In this document: positions 8,091 to 17,539 of the stretch, piece by piece | Numbering within the stretch: the first letter of the stretch is position 1 | How the letters are laid out: every line of letters starts with the position of its first letter | NCBI GenBank assembly: GCA_005191425.1 | Contig: SUPR01000027.1 | Span: 1 to 37,790 of the forward strand | Origin: Candidatus Helarchaeota ASGARD archaeon Hel_GB_B | GTDB taxonomy: Archaea > Asgardarchaeota > Lokiarchaeia > Helarchaeales > HEL-GB-B | Length of the DNA stretch: 37,790 bases | Direction: 5' to 3' | Notes under the pieces: generated by a model | Seen by the model: the letters and a program-made list of their open reading frames with translations, nothing else | Told to the model about the DNA's origin: nothing | Databases searched by the model: none | Position numbers and translations under genes: made by a program

Positions 8091-10727
8091 ATGACTGATA
8101 AATGTAAGTATTTAGATGAAAAAGATATTTTGGGCGAAATCTTCTATTTATGTAACATCCAAAAAAAAGGTATTTCTACCGATTTTGTTTTGGAAACATG
8201 TTTATCTCCAAACTGGAAAGATTGCGAGTTTGTATTTAGTCCATCGAAATCGCATTTAAAAGGCAAATGGAAGGAAATAATTGGATTAGAGGATATCAAA
8301 AAAGAGCTCATCCAGAAGGTCCAACATCCCTTCATTTTATCTCAGATTAAAAATATGAAAATAGAACCAGTAAAAACGCTTATTCTTTTTGGTCCAGATG
8401 GGTGTGAAAAATTATCATTGGTCCATGCATTAGCTGAAGAGAGCCATGTTAATTTAGAGACTATTTCATTCAGACAAATTGAAGAATTGAACACAAAAAT
8501 TGATGAAATTGGAGAAAATGACCCGACTATTATTTTAATTGATGAGGTAGACCTAGTTGCACCACCAATAGAATCAAAACAAGTATATTTAGCAACATTT
8601 AGAATCCAAGATCCTATAATTATATTAATGTCTGCTATTCAGAAAATTAAATCTTCTAATAAACCTATATCCTTGATTATGATTACTGATAATCCTGATT
8701 TAGTTTCTCCATTAATTTTAAAACAGGAATATATTTCTGATATAATTTACGTTCATCCTCCAACGGAAAAAGATAGGAAGGAAATTTTAAAAAATTTATT
8801 ACAAAATAAACCGCTGGAGAAAAATATTGATTTTGATTTACTGGCCAAAAAAACATTTAATTTTTCGGTGCAGGACCTTAAAAAACTAGTTAGAATAACC
8901 GAATTAAAATGGGCTGAAGATTCTTATGAAAATGAGCGAAAAATTTCAATGGACGACATACTCAAGGCTCTAAAAGAAGTAATCCCCTCATTGACAAAAT
9001 CAATGATTAAAAAATTTGAGATAACTGCGATTCGTTATGGTGCAATGGAAAAAAGGTTTAGTAAAGAACGATTAACGTGGGATGATGTAGGAGGATATGA
9101 TTCTATTAAAAAGCAATTAAAAAATATTATTTCAATGTTAACATCAAGTGATATGTATAAAAAATATGATGTTAATGCACCAACAGGTGTGCTTTTATTT
9201 GGACCTCCTGGGTGTGGTAAAACTTATATTGCCAGAGTAATGGCTGATATTGCTAATGCTAATTTCATATATGCAAGCGCTCCTGATTTATTATCAAAAT
9301 GGTTGGGTGAAAGTGAACAAAAAATTCACGATTTATTTACAACCGCAAAATTAAACCCACCTACAATTCTCTTTTTTGATGAATTAGACGGAATTGCATT
9401 TGAAAGATCAAGAACAACTGATCATCCGTATTTGACGACTATATTGTCTACATTTCTATCTGAATTCTCTGATCTCCGTCCTGAAGACCATATTTTAGTA
9501 ATTGGAGCTACTAATAGAATTGAAGATATAGATCCAGCATTTCTTAGACCTGGACGTCTTGATGAGCGAATTGCAGTTCCACCACCAGATTTTAATGCAA
9601 GAAAAGAAATTTTTCAAATTTATTTAAGAAAAGTAGAATTGAGTGATGATGTTGATTTTGATTTTTTAGCAGAAAAAACTAAAAATTATACTGGAGCTGA
9701 AATCGCTTATATTTGTGATACCACTAAACGCAATAAAGCTTTTAAGGCTATTGAAAATGGCAAATATACTAAAATAAAAATGAAAGATATTTTAGAAGTT
9801 TTAGATTCAATTAAACCAGATCTATCATCTGAAGATATTGATGAATTTAATGAAATGATTGAAAAATTTGAACGCCGTGGTAAATTTTCCCCTGAAATAC
9901 TTCATGAGCCTATATACTGGAATGAAATTGGAGGTTTAAAAGAAGTTAAAGATTTTTTACAAAATCACGTTATACGGCCATTAATTAATTACAGAGATGC
10001 TCTGGAATTCGGTATTACACCAAAAAAAGGGATAATTATTTACGGTTTACCTGGAACTGGAAAAACATCAATAGCAAAAGCAATTACAACCGAATCCAAT
10101 GCAAATTTCTTTAGATTTTCAGCATTAGAATTATCTAATGTCTTTCTTTATAGAACTGATACACCAAAAAGTTTTAAAGATTTGATACGCGATGCCGAAA
10201 GAGTTGCACCTTCTATTATACTACTCGAAAATGTAGAAGCTATCGATTCATTTGAAATAGCCCTTTTTATTCAAAGTGAAATTGAAAAAATAAAAAAGGA
10301 AATTCCAATTTTAATTATATGTGAAACCAATAATTTTGAAGGAATACCTGAAATTTTAAAAGCAAGCAACCAAATTCAATATGTTGTTATTATAAATCCA
10401 CCTACTTTTGAAGAACGAATCGAAATTTTAAAAATTAAAACAAAAAATCTTATTCTTAAGGACGATTTTGACTTCAAATTTATTGCAAATAGAACTAATT
10501 ATTATACTGGTTCGGACCTTGATAAATTGATAAAAGAAGCTGCTCATATTGCCTTTACAAGGAAATTAAATAACAGTTCAAAAGATTCTGTTAAAATAAA
10601 CGAGGATGACTTTTTAAATGCAATGAAAATAGTCGAACCATCACTATCACAAAAGATAATCGATGAATTCAAAAATTCAATCGACAGAATCCAAAAAAAC
10701 AAAACTCGTATTGGTTATTATGGTTAA
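8091..10727 (+). CDS. Cdc48-like protein with three AAA modules, two of them degenerate
   Basis: An 878-residue AAA-family protein. Residues 1-50 hold four cysteines (C5, C21, C36, C45) that could bind metal. Module 1 (about 60-300) has a broken Walker A (GPDGCEKL, no GK[T/S]) but an intact Walker B (IILIDEVD). Module 2 (about 328-575) is canonical: GPPGCGKT at 371-378, ILFFDELDG at 426-434, the pore-type KWLG, and arginine fingers in FLRPGRLDE. Module 3 (about 608-855) has a good Walker A (GLPGTGKT) but an altered Walker B (IILLENVEAI, no DE). Modules 1 and 3 also lack the RPGR arginine fingers. Only module 2 looks able to hydrolyse ATP on its own; module 3 may bind ATP without cutting it. 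Known Cdc48/VAT proteins have an N-domain and two AAA modules, so three modules with no N-domain is unusual. Likely a protein unfoldase or remodeller. Confidence 0.85.
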   Translation: MTDKCKYLDEKDILGEIFYLCNIQKKGISTDFVLETCLSPNWKDCEFVFSPSKSHLKGKWKEIIGLEDIKKELIQKVQHPFILSQIKNMKIEPVKTLILFGPDGCEKLSLVHALAEESHVNLETISFRQIEELNTKIDEIGENDPTIILIDEVDLVAPPIESKQVYLATFRIQDPIIILMSAIQKIKSSNKPISLIMITDNPDLVSPLILKQEYISDIIYVHPPTEKDRKEILKNLLQNKPLEKNIDFDLLAKKTFNFSVQDLKKLVRITELKWAEDSYENERKISMDDILKALKEVIPSLTKSMIKKFEITAIRYGAMEKRFSKERLTWDDVGGYDSIKKQLKNIISMLTSSDMYKKYDVNAPTGVLLFGPPGCGKTYIARVMADIANANFIYASAPDLLSKWLGESEQKIHDLFTTAKLNPPTILFFDELDGIAFERSRTTDHPYLTTILSTFLSEFSDLRPEDHILVIGATNRIEDIDPAFLRPGRLDERIAVPPPDFNARKEIFQIYLRKVELSDDVDFDFLAEKTKNYTGAEIAYICDTTKRNKAFKAIENGKYTKIKMKDILEVLDSIKPDLSSEDIDEFNEMIEKFERRGKFSPEILHEPIYWNEIGGLKEVKDFLQNHVIRPLINYRDALEFGITPKKGIIIYGLPGTGKTSIAKAITTESNANFFRFSALELSNVFLYRTDTPKSFKDLIRDAERVAPSIILLENVEAIDSFEIALFIQSEIEKIKKEIPILIICETNNFEGIPEILKASNQIQYVVIINPPTFEERIEILKIKTKNLILKDDFDFKFIANRTNYYTGSDLDKLIKEAAHIAFTRKLNNSSKDSVKINEDDFLNAMKIVEPSLSQKIIDEFKNSIDRIQKNKTRIGYYG

Positions 10728-10840
10728 AAAAAATAGTAGTGCAATATACTTGATAATAAAATCTAAATATTTAAATCTAAAAAAATAATTAATATAATTT
10801 AATAAAACATAGTGTTTATTTTCCTTTATTAGGGATTAAA

Positions 10841-11461
10841 TTGGAAAACAATAATTTAAAAGGCGGAACTGAAAAAGAGGAAGAAAAAAATGAGCTTGTC
10901 AACTTCTTAAAAGATACTCGCGAGATTATTTTAAATGGTGTGCGAGATGCCTTTATTGATAGAAAAACTGATAATATTCAAAAACTCTACCAATTAGCAG
11001 CTAAAATCTCGGAAGAATTGGGTGATATCGAATCTAAGAAACGATTTGAAAACAGGTCAAAATTGTTTAATAGAAAAAATGCAAACGAAATTTTAGAAGA
11101 TATTGATTTAACCATTAAAAGCATCATTCAAATTATTAATTATGAATTTCAAGATAAAATTAAAAGGGTACTATACACTATAAATTTGCTAATAAATACT
11201 GCAAAAGAAATAGAAATCGCAGAAAAAACCTTTAGAAGGGCAAATGCCCAATTAAATTTCTCACTTATTCAATATATTCGAAAAATGCGGGCATTTAGAA
11301 ATGAATTATTTAGGTTAATACCTAAGGAATTAATACAAACATCCTTCGAAGAATGGGAAAATGAACATAAAAAAATAAAACTAAACCTTGAAAAATTAAA
11401 GGTAAAATTAGATCTTCTTATTTTAAAGTATAAAAAAGATTATAATGAAGAATTAATTTAG
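10841..11461 (+). CDS. All-helical protein of unknown function
   Basis: I do not recognise this 206-residue protein. It is predicted to be entirely alpha-helical, strongly charged, without cysteine-rich or membrane segments, and with long amphipathic helices that could pack as a bundle or coiled coil. The track start is TTG (TTGGAAAACA), with an AGGGAT stretch about ten bases upstream; no in-frame ATG lies near, so TTG is accepted with reservation. It is the third plus-strand gene after the TPR and triple-AAA genes, 113 bases beyond the AAA stop, which suggests an adaptor or substrate-binding partner of that ATPase. That role is only positional inference. After the gene, T-rich runs at about 11470-11500 probably end transcription. 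Confidence 0.6.
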   Translation: MENNNLKGGTEKEEEKNELVNFLKDTREIILNGVRDAFIDRKTDNIQKLYQLAAKISEELGDIESKKRFENRSKLFNRKNANEILEDIDLTIKSIIQIINYEFQDKIKRVLYTINLLINTAKEIEIAEKTFRRANAQLNFSLIQYIRKMRAFRNELFRLIPKELIQTSFEEWENEHKKIKLNLEKLKVKLDLLILKYKKDYNEELI

Positions 11462-11636
11462 TTATCGTGTTTTTTAAACTTTTTACTTTTCTATTTTAAT
11501 TTTTATTATGGATTTTTGTTTATTACAATTTTTCAATTAAATTTCCGCATTTTTTTCCATTAAAAAATACAATAATAATATAAATAACTTAAATTAATAC
11601 AAATTATAAAATAAATATATGATTAAGTAAGTAAAG

Positions 11637-12743
11637 GTGATTGGTTTACAAGTTTGTGCTTGGGATCTTGAAGGGCCATTATCAATGACTGATTTTGCTG
11701 CTGAAATTTTTAAATATCTAAAAATAAAGATTAAATCTAAAATTAAAGGTAATTTAGGTGATTTATTCTATTTAATCAGTAAGTATGACGATTATCTAAT
11801 AGACTATCCTCTAAATCAGCAAAAATTAAATATTGAACGATATAATCCTGGAGATACATTAAGATTATTAGCCCCATTTTATGTAAATTATTTTTCTAAC
11901 GCAGAATTATTTGAAATTGCTAAAAAAAAGTTAGGTATTATTCCAGGTGCAATTGAAACAATTTCATTATTACAAGACGAATGGGATATTTACGTAATCT
12001 CCACAAGTTATACTTATTTTGCATATCAAGTAACAGAAAAATTAGGAATCTCTAAAGACCATGTATATTGTACATTATTAGATGTAGATAATTTAAAAGA
12101 GTTTAAAGATCAATTAGAAACAAAAATTAATCATCTTTTGTATAAAATATTTCCGAAATATATTGATAATAATAAGAACTTTGAGATTATAGTTGATGAT
12201 CTAAATGATTTTTTCTGGGGCGACCGAAACTCTGGATATTTTCAAATAATGGAAAAAGTAGTTGTGCGGGGTGGCAAACAAAAAGAACTGGCTATTGAGA
12301 GTATTTCTGAACGAACCGGCTGTCCAATTGAAGAAATAATTGTAACTGGCGATTCCATAACCGACATTAACATGTTAAATAGAGTAAAAAATGAAAATGG
12401 TATTGCAATATCTTTTAACGGCAATAATTATTCTATACCGCATGCAAATATAGCAGTAACAACTCCTAATGTCATGGGTATTATGCCAATTTTTTATAAT
12501 TACAAAAAAATTTGGGATTTTATTAAAGACTGGAACGAAAATTTTGAAAAATTTAAGATGGACCCCTCTAAAATTCCAGATGATTTAATTCCGTCTTCTC
12601 TGAAAGCATATTTTATTAAAGAAAATTTTGTCCCACAAATTAATGATATTAGGTCAATCACTAATGAAAAATTAAATGAACTAATAAAAATACAAAAAGA
12701 AATGCGAAAAAAAGTAAGAGGTTGGGTTGGTGGTCTAGGATGA
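11637..12743 (+). CDS. HAD-superfamily phosphatase, EhaR/COG4030-like
   Basis: Predicted phosphatase of the haloacid dehalogenase fold. Motif I is WDLEGPLS with the nucleophile Asp at residue 10; the usual second Asp is a Glu (E12), as I recall for the archaeal DxEGP group that includes EhaR of methanogens. Motif II is the Ser/Thr in YVISTSYTYF (about 119-128), motif III is the Lys in GGKQKELAI (about 214-216), and motif IV is TGDSITDINML (about 237-247). The insert between motifs II and III is a large cap. The start is GTG after AAG-rich leader bases. Its TGA stop overlaps the next gene's ATG, so it is translationally coupled to the PfkB kinase. Substrate unknown; a phosphorylated sugar or nucleoside fits the neighbours. 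Confidence 0.75.
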   Translation: MIGLQVCAWDLEGPLSMTDFAAEIFKYLKIKIKSKIKGNLGDLFYLISKYDDYLIDYPLNQQKLNIERYNPGDTLRLLAPFYVNYFSNAELFEIAKKKLGIIPGAIETISLLQDEWDIYVISTSYTYFAYQVTEKLGISKDHVYCTLLDVDNLKEFKDQLETKINHLLYKIFPKYIDNNKNFEIIVDDLNDFFWGDRNSGYFQIMEKVVVRGGKQKELAIESISERTGCPIEEIIVTGDSITDINMLNRVKNENGIAISFNGNNYSIPHANIAVTTPNVMGIMPIFYNYKKIWDFIKDWNENFEKFKMDPSKIPDDLIPSSLKAYFIKENFVPQINDIRSITNEKLNELIKIQKEMRKKVRGWVGGLG

Positions 12744-13654
12744 AATTAGATATAATTTGCGAAGGTGCTGCATTAATTGATATGGTCGCATTAGTCGACC
12801 GATTTCCAAACATAGATGATGAAGTTTTTGTACCAAAATTAGAATTCAAATGCGGGGGTTCTGCAGCAAATACTGCTGTTGCATGTTCCAAATTAAATTT
12901 AAAAACAGGTTTCATTGGAAAAATAGGTAAAGATCCATTTGGTTCTCTATTAATTGATGATTTTAATAGAAATTCTATTAATATAGAAAACTTGGTAATT
13001 TCTGAAGTCTTGCCTACTGGAAATTGTTATGCTGCTGTCGATAAAAAAGGTAATCGTATCTTATATGCTTTTAGCGGTGCAGCAAATGAGTTAAATCCAA
13101 ATGAATTAAAAGAAGATTATATTAAAAATTCAAGATTAATACATCTTGCAAGTCTTAAAAATATTCTTCCATTAATAAAATCTGCTGAAATCGCGCAGAA
13201 AAATGATGTATTAATTTCGCTCAACCCTGGTGCATTGATAGCAGACCAACCTTTTGAAAATATTAAGCCTTTAATATCAAAAATTGATATTTTTATCAGC
13301 TCAGAAAGTGAATTGAAAAAAATTTTTGATGATAATTTGGAAAATTCTTTGAAGAAGTTAAAAAAATTTGTGAAAATTTGTGCTATTACTCAAGGTTCCC
13401 GTGGATCTTTGATCAACGATTATGAAAATAATGAGCAATTTGTAATTCCGTCGTACAAAGTAGATGTAAAGGATACTACGGGCGCTGGAGACGCTTATTC
13501 TGCAGGGTTTCTCTCAGGTTTGCTACATAATAAAGATTTATTTACATGTGGAAAAATGGGAAACGCAGCTGCAGCTTTATGTATCCAAAAAATTGGTGCT
13601 CGATTTGGAATACCCAGTTATAATGAATTAATGACTTTTATTGAAGAAAATTAG
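12740..13654 (+). CDS. PfkB-family carbohydrate/nucleoside kinase
   Basis: ATP-dependent kinase of the ribokinase/PfkB family that phosphorylates a sugar or nucleoside hydroxyl. The first PfkB signature is GGSAANTAVACSKL with GKIGKDPFG after it; the second, carrying the catalytic Asp, is DTTGAGDAYSAGFLSG near residue 250. Length (304 residues) is normal. The track begins at a TTG six codons upstream, but the ATG at 12740 is preferred: it overlaps the TGA of the HAD gene as ATGA, the usual mark of coupled translation, and gives a protein starting MKLDIICEG as in other family members. Adenosine, ribose or fructose-phosphate types cannot be told apart by eye. It is the middle gene of a HAD-PfkB-radical SAM operon. 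Confidence 0.85.
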   Translation: MKLDIICEGAALIDMVALVDRFPNIDDEVFVPKLEFKCGGSAANTAVACSKLNLKTGFIGKIGKDPFGSLLIDDFNRNSINIENLVISEVLPTGNCYAAVDKKGNRILYAFSGAANELNPNELKEDYIKNSRLIHLASLKNILPLIKSAEIAQKNDVLISLNPGALIADQPFENIKPLISKIDIFISSESELKKIFDDNLENSLKKLKKFVKICAITQGSRGSLINDYENNEQFVIPSYKVDVKDTTGAGDAYSAGFLSGLLHNKDLFTCGKMGNAAAALCIQKIGARFGIPSYNELMTFIEEN

Positions 13655-13666
13655 GAGTTAAAATTG
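13655..13666 (+). promoter_or_regulatory. Shine-Dalgarno that fixes a TTG start
   Basis: The sequence TTAGGAGTTAAAATTG places an AGGAG ribosome-binding site eight bases before the TTG at 13664, with no competing ATG. The AGGAG begins in the last base of the kinase stop codon. Confidence 0.65.
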
Positions 13667-14692
13667 TATCATCTTAATTTTTGTATTACTGATAAATGTA
13701 ATCAAAATTGTATTCATTGCTTTGTGAACCCAAATCAATGTAATTTTAATGGATTAGAAGAAAATTTTATAATTGGATTATGTGAAAAAGCTTTCAGATT
13801 TGGCCTAAAATCAGTCCACATTTTTGGTGGAGAACCATTTTTAAGACCTGATTTAAAAAATATTTGCGAAAAATTAAATGAATTAAAAATAAATATAAGT
13901 ATTGCTACAAATGGTCATTTTCTTAATCCTGAACAAGTTGAATGGATCGAAAAATTCAATATTTTTCTTACTATTTCACTTCATGGGACTGAAAAAATCC
14001 ATGATGAAATTGCGAATATGCAGGGCTCTTTTAAGACTACTTTAAACAACATCAAATATCTTTTAAATAAAAAAATTAAATTTGCTATTACAACCTGCGT
14101 TAATAAATTAAACATGGAAAGTTATCCTAGTTTACTACAAGAATTAACTAAAATAGGAATAAAAAATTTTATAATACTTTATTTTTCTCCAATAGGCCGA
14201 GGAATGGAATTAATTGATTATATAATTTCTAATGAAGAATGGGAGCAATTTATTTTTGATGTCCAGCGTTTTAAATGGAAACTAGACCCGGAAATTGAGA
14301 TTTCATTTGAGCCGAGCATTTTTAATCGTAAATATATTAATTTATTTACTTATAGACAACAATGGGCATCATGCCAAATAAATTATAAAAATAATTTTGT
14401 AATTGATGCAAATGGCGATGTCTATCCTTGCATTTTATTACTACGGGATAAGAGGTACCTATTAGGTAATGTTTTAAAATCAGATATAATTGAAATATAT
14501 AATAAAGACCTTACCTTATCTATTAACTCTGCTTATGATATTCCAAATACTTGTTTAAATTGCAATTTATTTGATTTATGCAAAAGCGGGTGTATTGCTT
14601 ATAAAGGAAAAGGTAATATTGATTTTAGATGTAATCCACAGAATAAAAATTATGCACTTTTATGTCCACTTTTTACTAAAATCCTATATTAA
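13664..14692 (+). CDS. Radical SAM enzyme with SPASM-type C-terminus
   Basis: Iron-sulphur enzyme that makes a 5'-deoxyadenosyl radical. The SAM cluster motif CNQNCIHC uses C12, C16 and C19, followed by the glycine-rich SAM-binding motif FGGEPFLRPDL (about 54-64). The C-terminal third carries an auxiliary-cluster (SPASM) cysteine set: C237, C256 (in DVYPC), C297, C300, C306, C310, C323 and C334. SPASM enzymes are best known for modifying peptides or proteins, but some act on small molecules. The start is TTG, supported by the AGGAG site. It follows the kinase stop by nine bases, so the three genes are one transcript. No precursor-peptide ORF is visible beside it, which argues against a simple peptide-maturation locus. 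Confidence 0.85.
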   Translation: MYHLNFCITDKCNQNCIHCFVNPNQCNFNGLEENFIIGLCEKAFRFGLKSVHIFGGEPFLRPDLKNICEKLNELKINISIATNGHFLNPEQVEWIEKFNIFLTISLHGTEKIHDEIANMQGSFKTTLNNIKYLLNKKIKFAITTCVNKLNMESYPSLLQELTKIGIKNFIILYFSPIGRGMELIDYIISNEEWEQFIFDVQRFKWKLDPEIEISFEPSIFNRKYINLFTYRQQWASCQINYKNNFVIDANGDVYPCILLLRDKRYLLGNVLKSDIIEIYNKDLTLSINSAYDIPNTCLNCNLFDLCKSGCIAYKGKGNIDFRCNPQNKNYALLCPLFTKILY

Positions 14693-14839
14693 AACAAATG
14701 TTATCAATATTTCATAAATAATATTGGAAAATATAAATAGATAATTAATTAATTTTTATCTGATTTTAAAATGTCATATAAAAGTAAAATATTAAATTAC
14801 AAATTGCATTAATTTATTAATTTAAGTTGAGGATTTCAA

Positions 14840-17257
14840 ATGCTTTATAAGCGTCAGATATTAGGTACTAAGATTTCTACAAATCAAAATTTTATCAAAA
14901 CAATTTCGGTTTCTCCTGATGGTAGATATATTATATCTGGTCATTGGGATAATATTATCAAAATTTTTGATATACAAACATGCAGATGTACTAAAATTTT
15001 AGAAAATCATTCGGATTCAATATATTCTATTGCATTTTCTCCTGATAACAAATATTTTGCTTCAAGCTCTTTTGATAAAACAATTAAGATATGGGAATTG
15101 GAAACCGGTAAATGTATCAAAAATTTCAAAGGCCATAACGACTGCGTTAATTCTGTAATTTTTTCTCAAAATGGTAAATATCTTATCAGTGGCTCTAGAG
15201 ATAAAACTATAAAAATATGGAATATACAAACAGAAAATTGTATTAAAACATTAAAAGGGCATGTTGGTTCGGTTGAAATAATAATTATGACCCACGATGG
15301 TTCTAAAATAATCTCTGGTTCAACTGATGGTTCTATCCGGTTATGGAACTTTAAAAATGGTAAGTTAATTGGAACAATACATGATTTCGGCGTTATAATT
15401 TATTCATTAAAAATATCTTCTAATGGAAAATTTCTAATATCTAACTCATTAGATAATATAAAAATCTGGGATTTAGAAGAACTTGAGCTGATTTTTACAT
15501 TAGAACTACATAAAGGACAGATAAATTCATTCACTGTTACATCTGATGGTAAATATTTAATTTGTGGCACTGAAAATGGTCATATTGCTGTCTGGGATTT
15601 TAATAATAAAAATATAATTAATGAATTAGAAGTTAGTAATAGTATTGAAGTGATTGAATCAATTGATAACAAAACTTACAATATAATTTTAGATCAATGT
15701 TTCGCTCATTTAGATGAAAATGGAAATATAGTCCAATGGATTAAATTTAAAAATGATATCATTCAAAACTTTCCAATTTTCCACAAATTAGATTATGATG
15801 AATTTAATTCATTTCTATCTAATTTGACGCATTCTAAAATGTCCATAAATAAGTTAGCCGATGAAATCAAACTTGAAAGAGCCGATATAATAAATTTTAT
15901 TTCCTTCTTAGAAGATCATGAACTAATAAGTGGTCAAATTGATAAAGATAATAATTTTCTTTCTTATCTATATATTCAAGAATCAATTAAAGAAATTCTA
16001 AATTTATCAGGAAAAATTGAAATTGAGAAAATTACGCAAGTTATTGGTATTCCACAAGATATATTATTAAGAATTATGAAAAATATGATAAAAGAAAATG
16101 TATTAAATGGTTTTTTTAACGATCAAGAGTCAATTTTTACTACAAATGAAGAATTTATGTCTAATATTGTCCTTGAATTAAAAAAGAATAAAATTCTAAA
16201 CCTAACAAAATTATCTGATGAATTTGGAATTAATAAAGATTATATTTTGAAAATTATTGAAGACTTAAAACAAAGAGGCGATATTCCTCAAGTTAAAATT
16301 TCTGCTGATGTTGTTCAAGTCCTTGAAGAAGAAGTTTTACCACCAATTATAGAACTTAAGCCTGAAGAAATTGTTGAAATTCCTGAAATTAAAGAAATAA
16401 CTGAGCCAATCCATGAAAAAACTCAATCTAAAAAAGAGCTAAAAATTACTGCTAAAGAATCTAAAAAAAAGACAAAAGTTGATATTTATATAGAAGAAAT
16501 TAATGAAATATTTCTCAAATTAATAAAAATATTCGAAATCCTAGAAATACCTGCTTTTTACGAAGAAACTGAAAAGTTTTTTAACGAAATTTTTAACTTT
16601 AACAAATCTACATTAGAAAAATTTACAAATGAAAAGTTTATTTCCGTAATTACTAATTTTCAACAAATTATTAACGAAATTACTTCTAAACAAGATAAAA
16701 TTGAATCAATTCAATGTCATAATTTAGAATTTAAATTTATTTCAATTATTAAGGACTTTTTAAATTATAGTAATAAACAATTAAAAGAGATTATCAATAA
16801 TTTAAAGGAACCCAGTTTTTATAAAGTAATAAATGACGCATTTAATGAATTTGACTACCATTTTATTAAGCAAAATAACTTATATATTGAAAATATTCTT
16901 GATTCCATTATTTTAATTGATAAAAACAATACTATTTTGTTTGATTACAGATTTCGACCAACTTATGATCAAAATTTAACTGAAAAAATATTAGATTTAA
17001 TCAAAAATAAAGAGAAAAATTTAATTCACGAAGAATTTGAAATTTTTGAATTAAAATCTGATACTATCTTTTGTTATCTAAAGAAAATCAATGATATTCA
17101 ATTATTATTAATAACAACTGGACAATTTATACCAAATTACCTCAGTTATATTAATGATCTTGCTTCTGATATTAAAGCAGAATTTAGAGACCTCTCAAAC
17201 TCCGGTAAACAGAAAATAAAAAGTATCATAAAATCCAAATTCTTTTTTAACCTTTAA
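14840..17257 (+). CDS. WD40 propeller, winged-helix repeats and longin/roadblock-like C-terminus
   Basis: An 805-residue multidomain protein. Residues 1 to about 300 form a WD40 propeller: six good blades with SPDGxxIxSxSxDxTIKIW repeats about 42 residues apart, then a decayed seventh (about 265-300). Residues about 310-490 contain two or three winged-helix-like units (INKLADEIKLERADIINFIS, ILNLTKLSDEFGINKDYILK). A charged Pro/Glu/Lys linker follows (about 500-550), then a helical region, then about 687-790 with a longin/roadblock-type strand pattern (SIILIDKNNTILFDYRF, then FCYLKKINDIQLLLITTG). No membrane segment. WD40 plus longin/roadblock modules recall coat and GTPase-regulator proteins, and Asgard archaea are known to be rich in longin and roadblock domains. 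The propeller is certain; the C-terminal call is by pattern only. Confidence 0.8.
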   Translation: MLYKRQILGTKISTNQNFIKTISVSPDGRYIISGHWDNIIKIFDIQTCRCTKILENHSDSIYSIAFSPDNKYFASSSFDKTIKIWELETGKCIKNFKGHNDCVNSVIFSQNGKYLISGSRDKTIKIWNIQTENCIKTLKGHVGSVEIIIMTHDGSKIISGSTDGSIRLWNFKNGKLIGTIHDFGVIIYSLKISSNGKFLISNSLDNIKIWDLEELELIFTLELHKGQINSFTVTSDGKYLICGTENGHIAVWDFNNKNIINELEVSNSIEVIESIDNKTYNIILDQCFAHLDENGNIVQWIKFKNDIIQNFPIFHKLDYDEFNSFLSNLTHSKMSINKLADEIKLERADIINFISFLEDHELISGQIDKDNNFLSYLYIQESIKEILNLSGKIEIEKITQVIGIPQDILLRIMKNMIKENVLNGFFNDQESIFTTNEEFMSNIVLELKKNKILNLTKLSDEFGINKDYILKIIEDLKQRGDIPQVKISADVVQVLEEEVLPPIIELKPEEIVEIPEIKEITEPIHEKTQSKKELKITAKESKKKTKVDIYIEEINEIFLKLIKIFEILEIPAFYEETEKFFNEIFNFNKSTLEKFTNEKFISVITNFQQIINEITSKQDKIESIQCHNLEFKFISIIKDFLNYSNKQLKEIINNLKEPSFYKVINDAFNEFDYHFIKQNNLYIENILDSIILIDKNNTILFDYRFRPTYDQNLTEKILDLIKNKEKNLIHEEFEIFELKSDTIFCYLKKINDIQLLLITTGQFIPNYLSYINDLASDIKAEFRDLSNSGKQKIKSIIKSKFFFNL

Positions 17258-17539
17258 ATTAACCAATATATTTTATTTATTTAATTTTTTGACTTATTCA
17301 TTATTTTTAATGTGTATTTTGAACTTTTTTTCAAATAATATACTCAATGTAGCTATTAATTTTTAATTTATTTATTTGTATAATTTTAATTTATTAATTA
17401 AAATCTAAAATTGAAATATCATAAATAACTCATAAATTTATTAAATATAAAAAATATTTTTAACAGAATTTAATTAATTGCCATTATTAATCAATAAATT
17501 AGATATGTTTGGTGCATTAAAATTCCATCTTTTGAGCAA

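Noticed and set aside
13664-14839. Possible peptide-maturation (RiPP) locus at the radical SAM gene
   Set aside because: No short precursor ORF with a leader-like sequence was found on either side.
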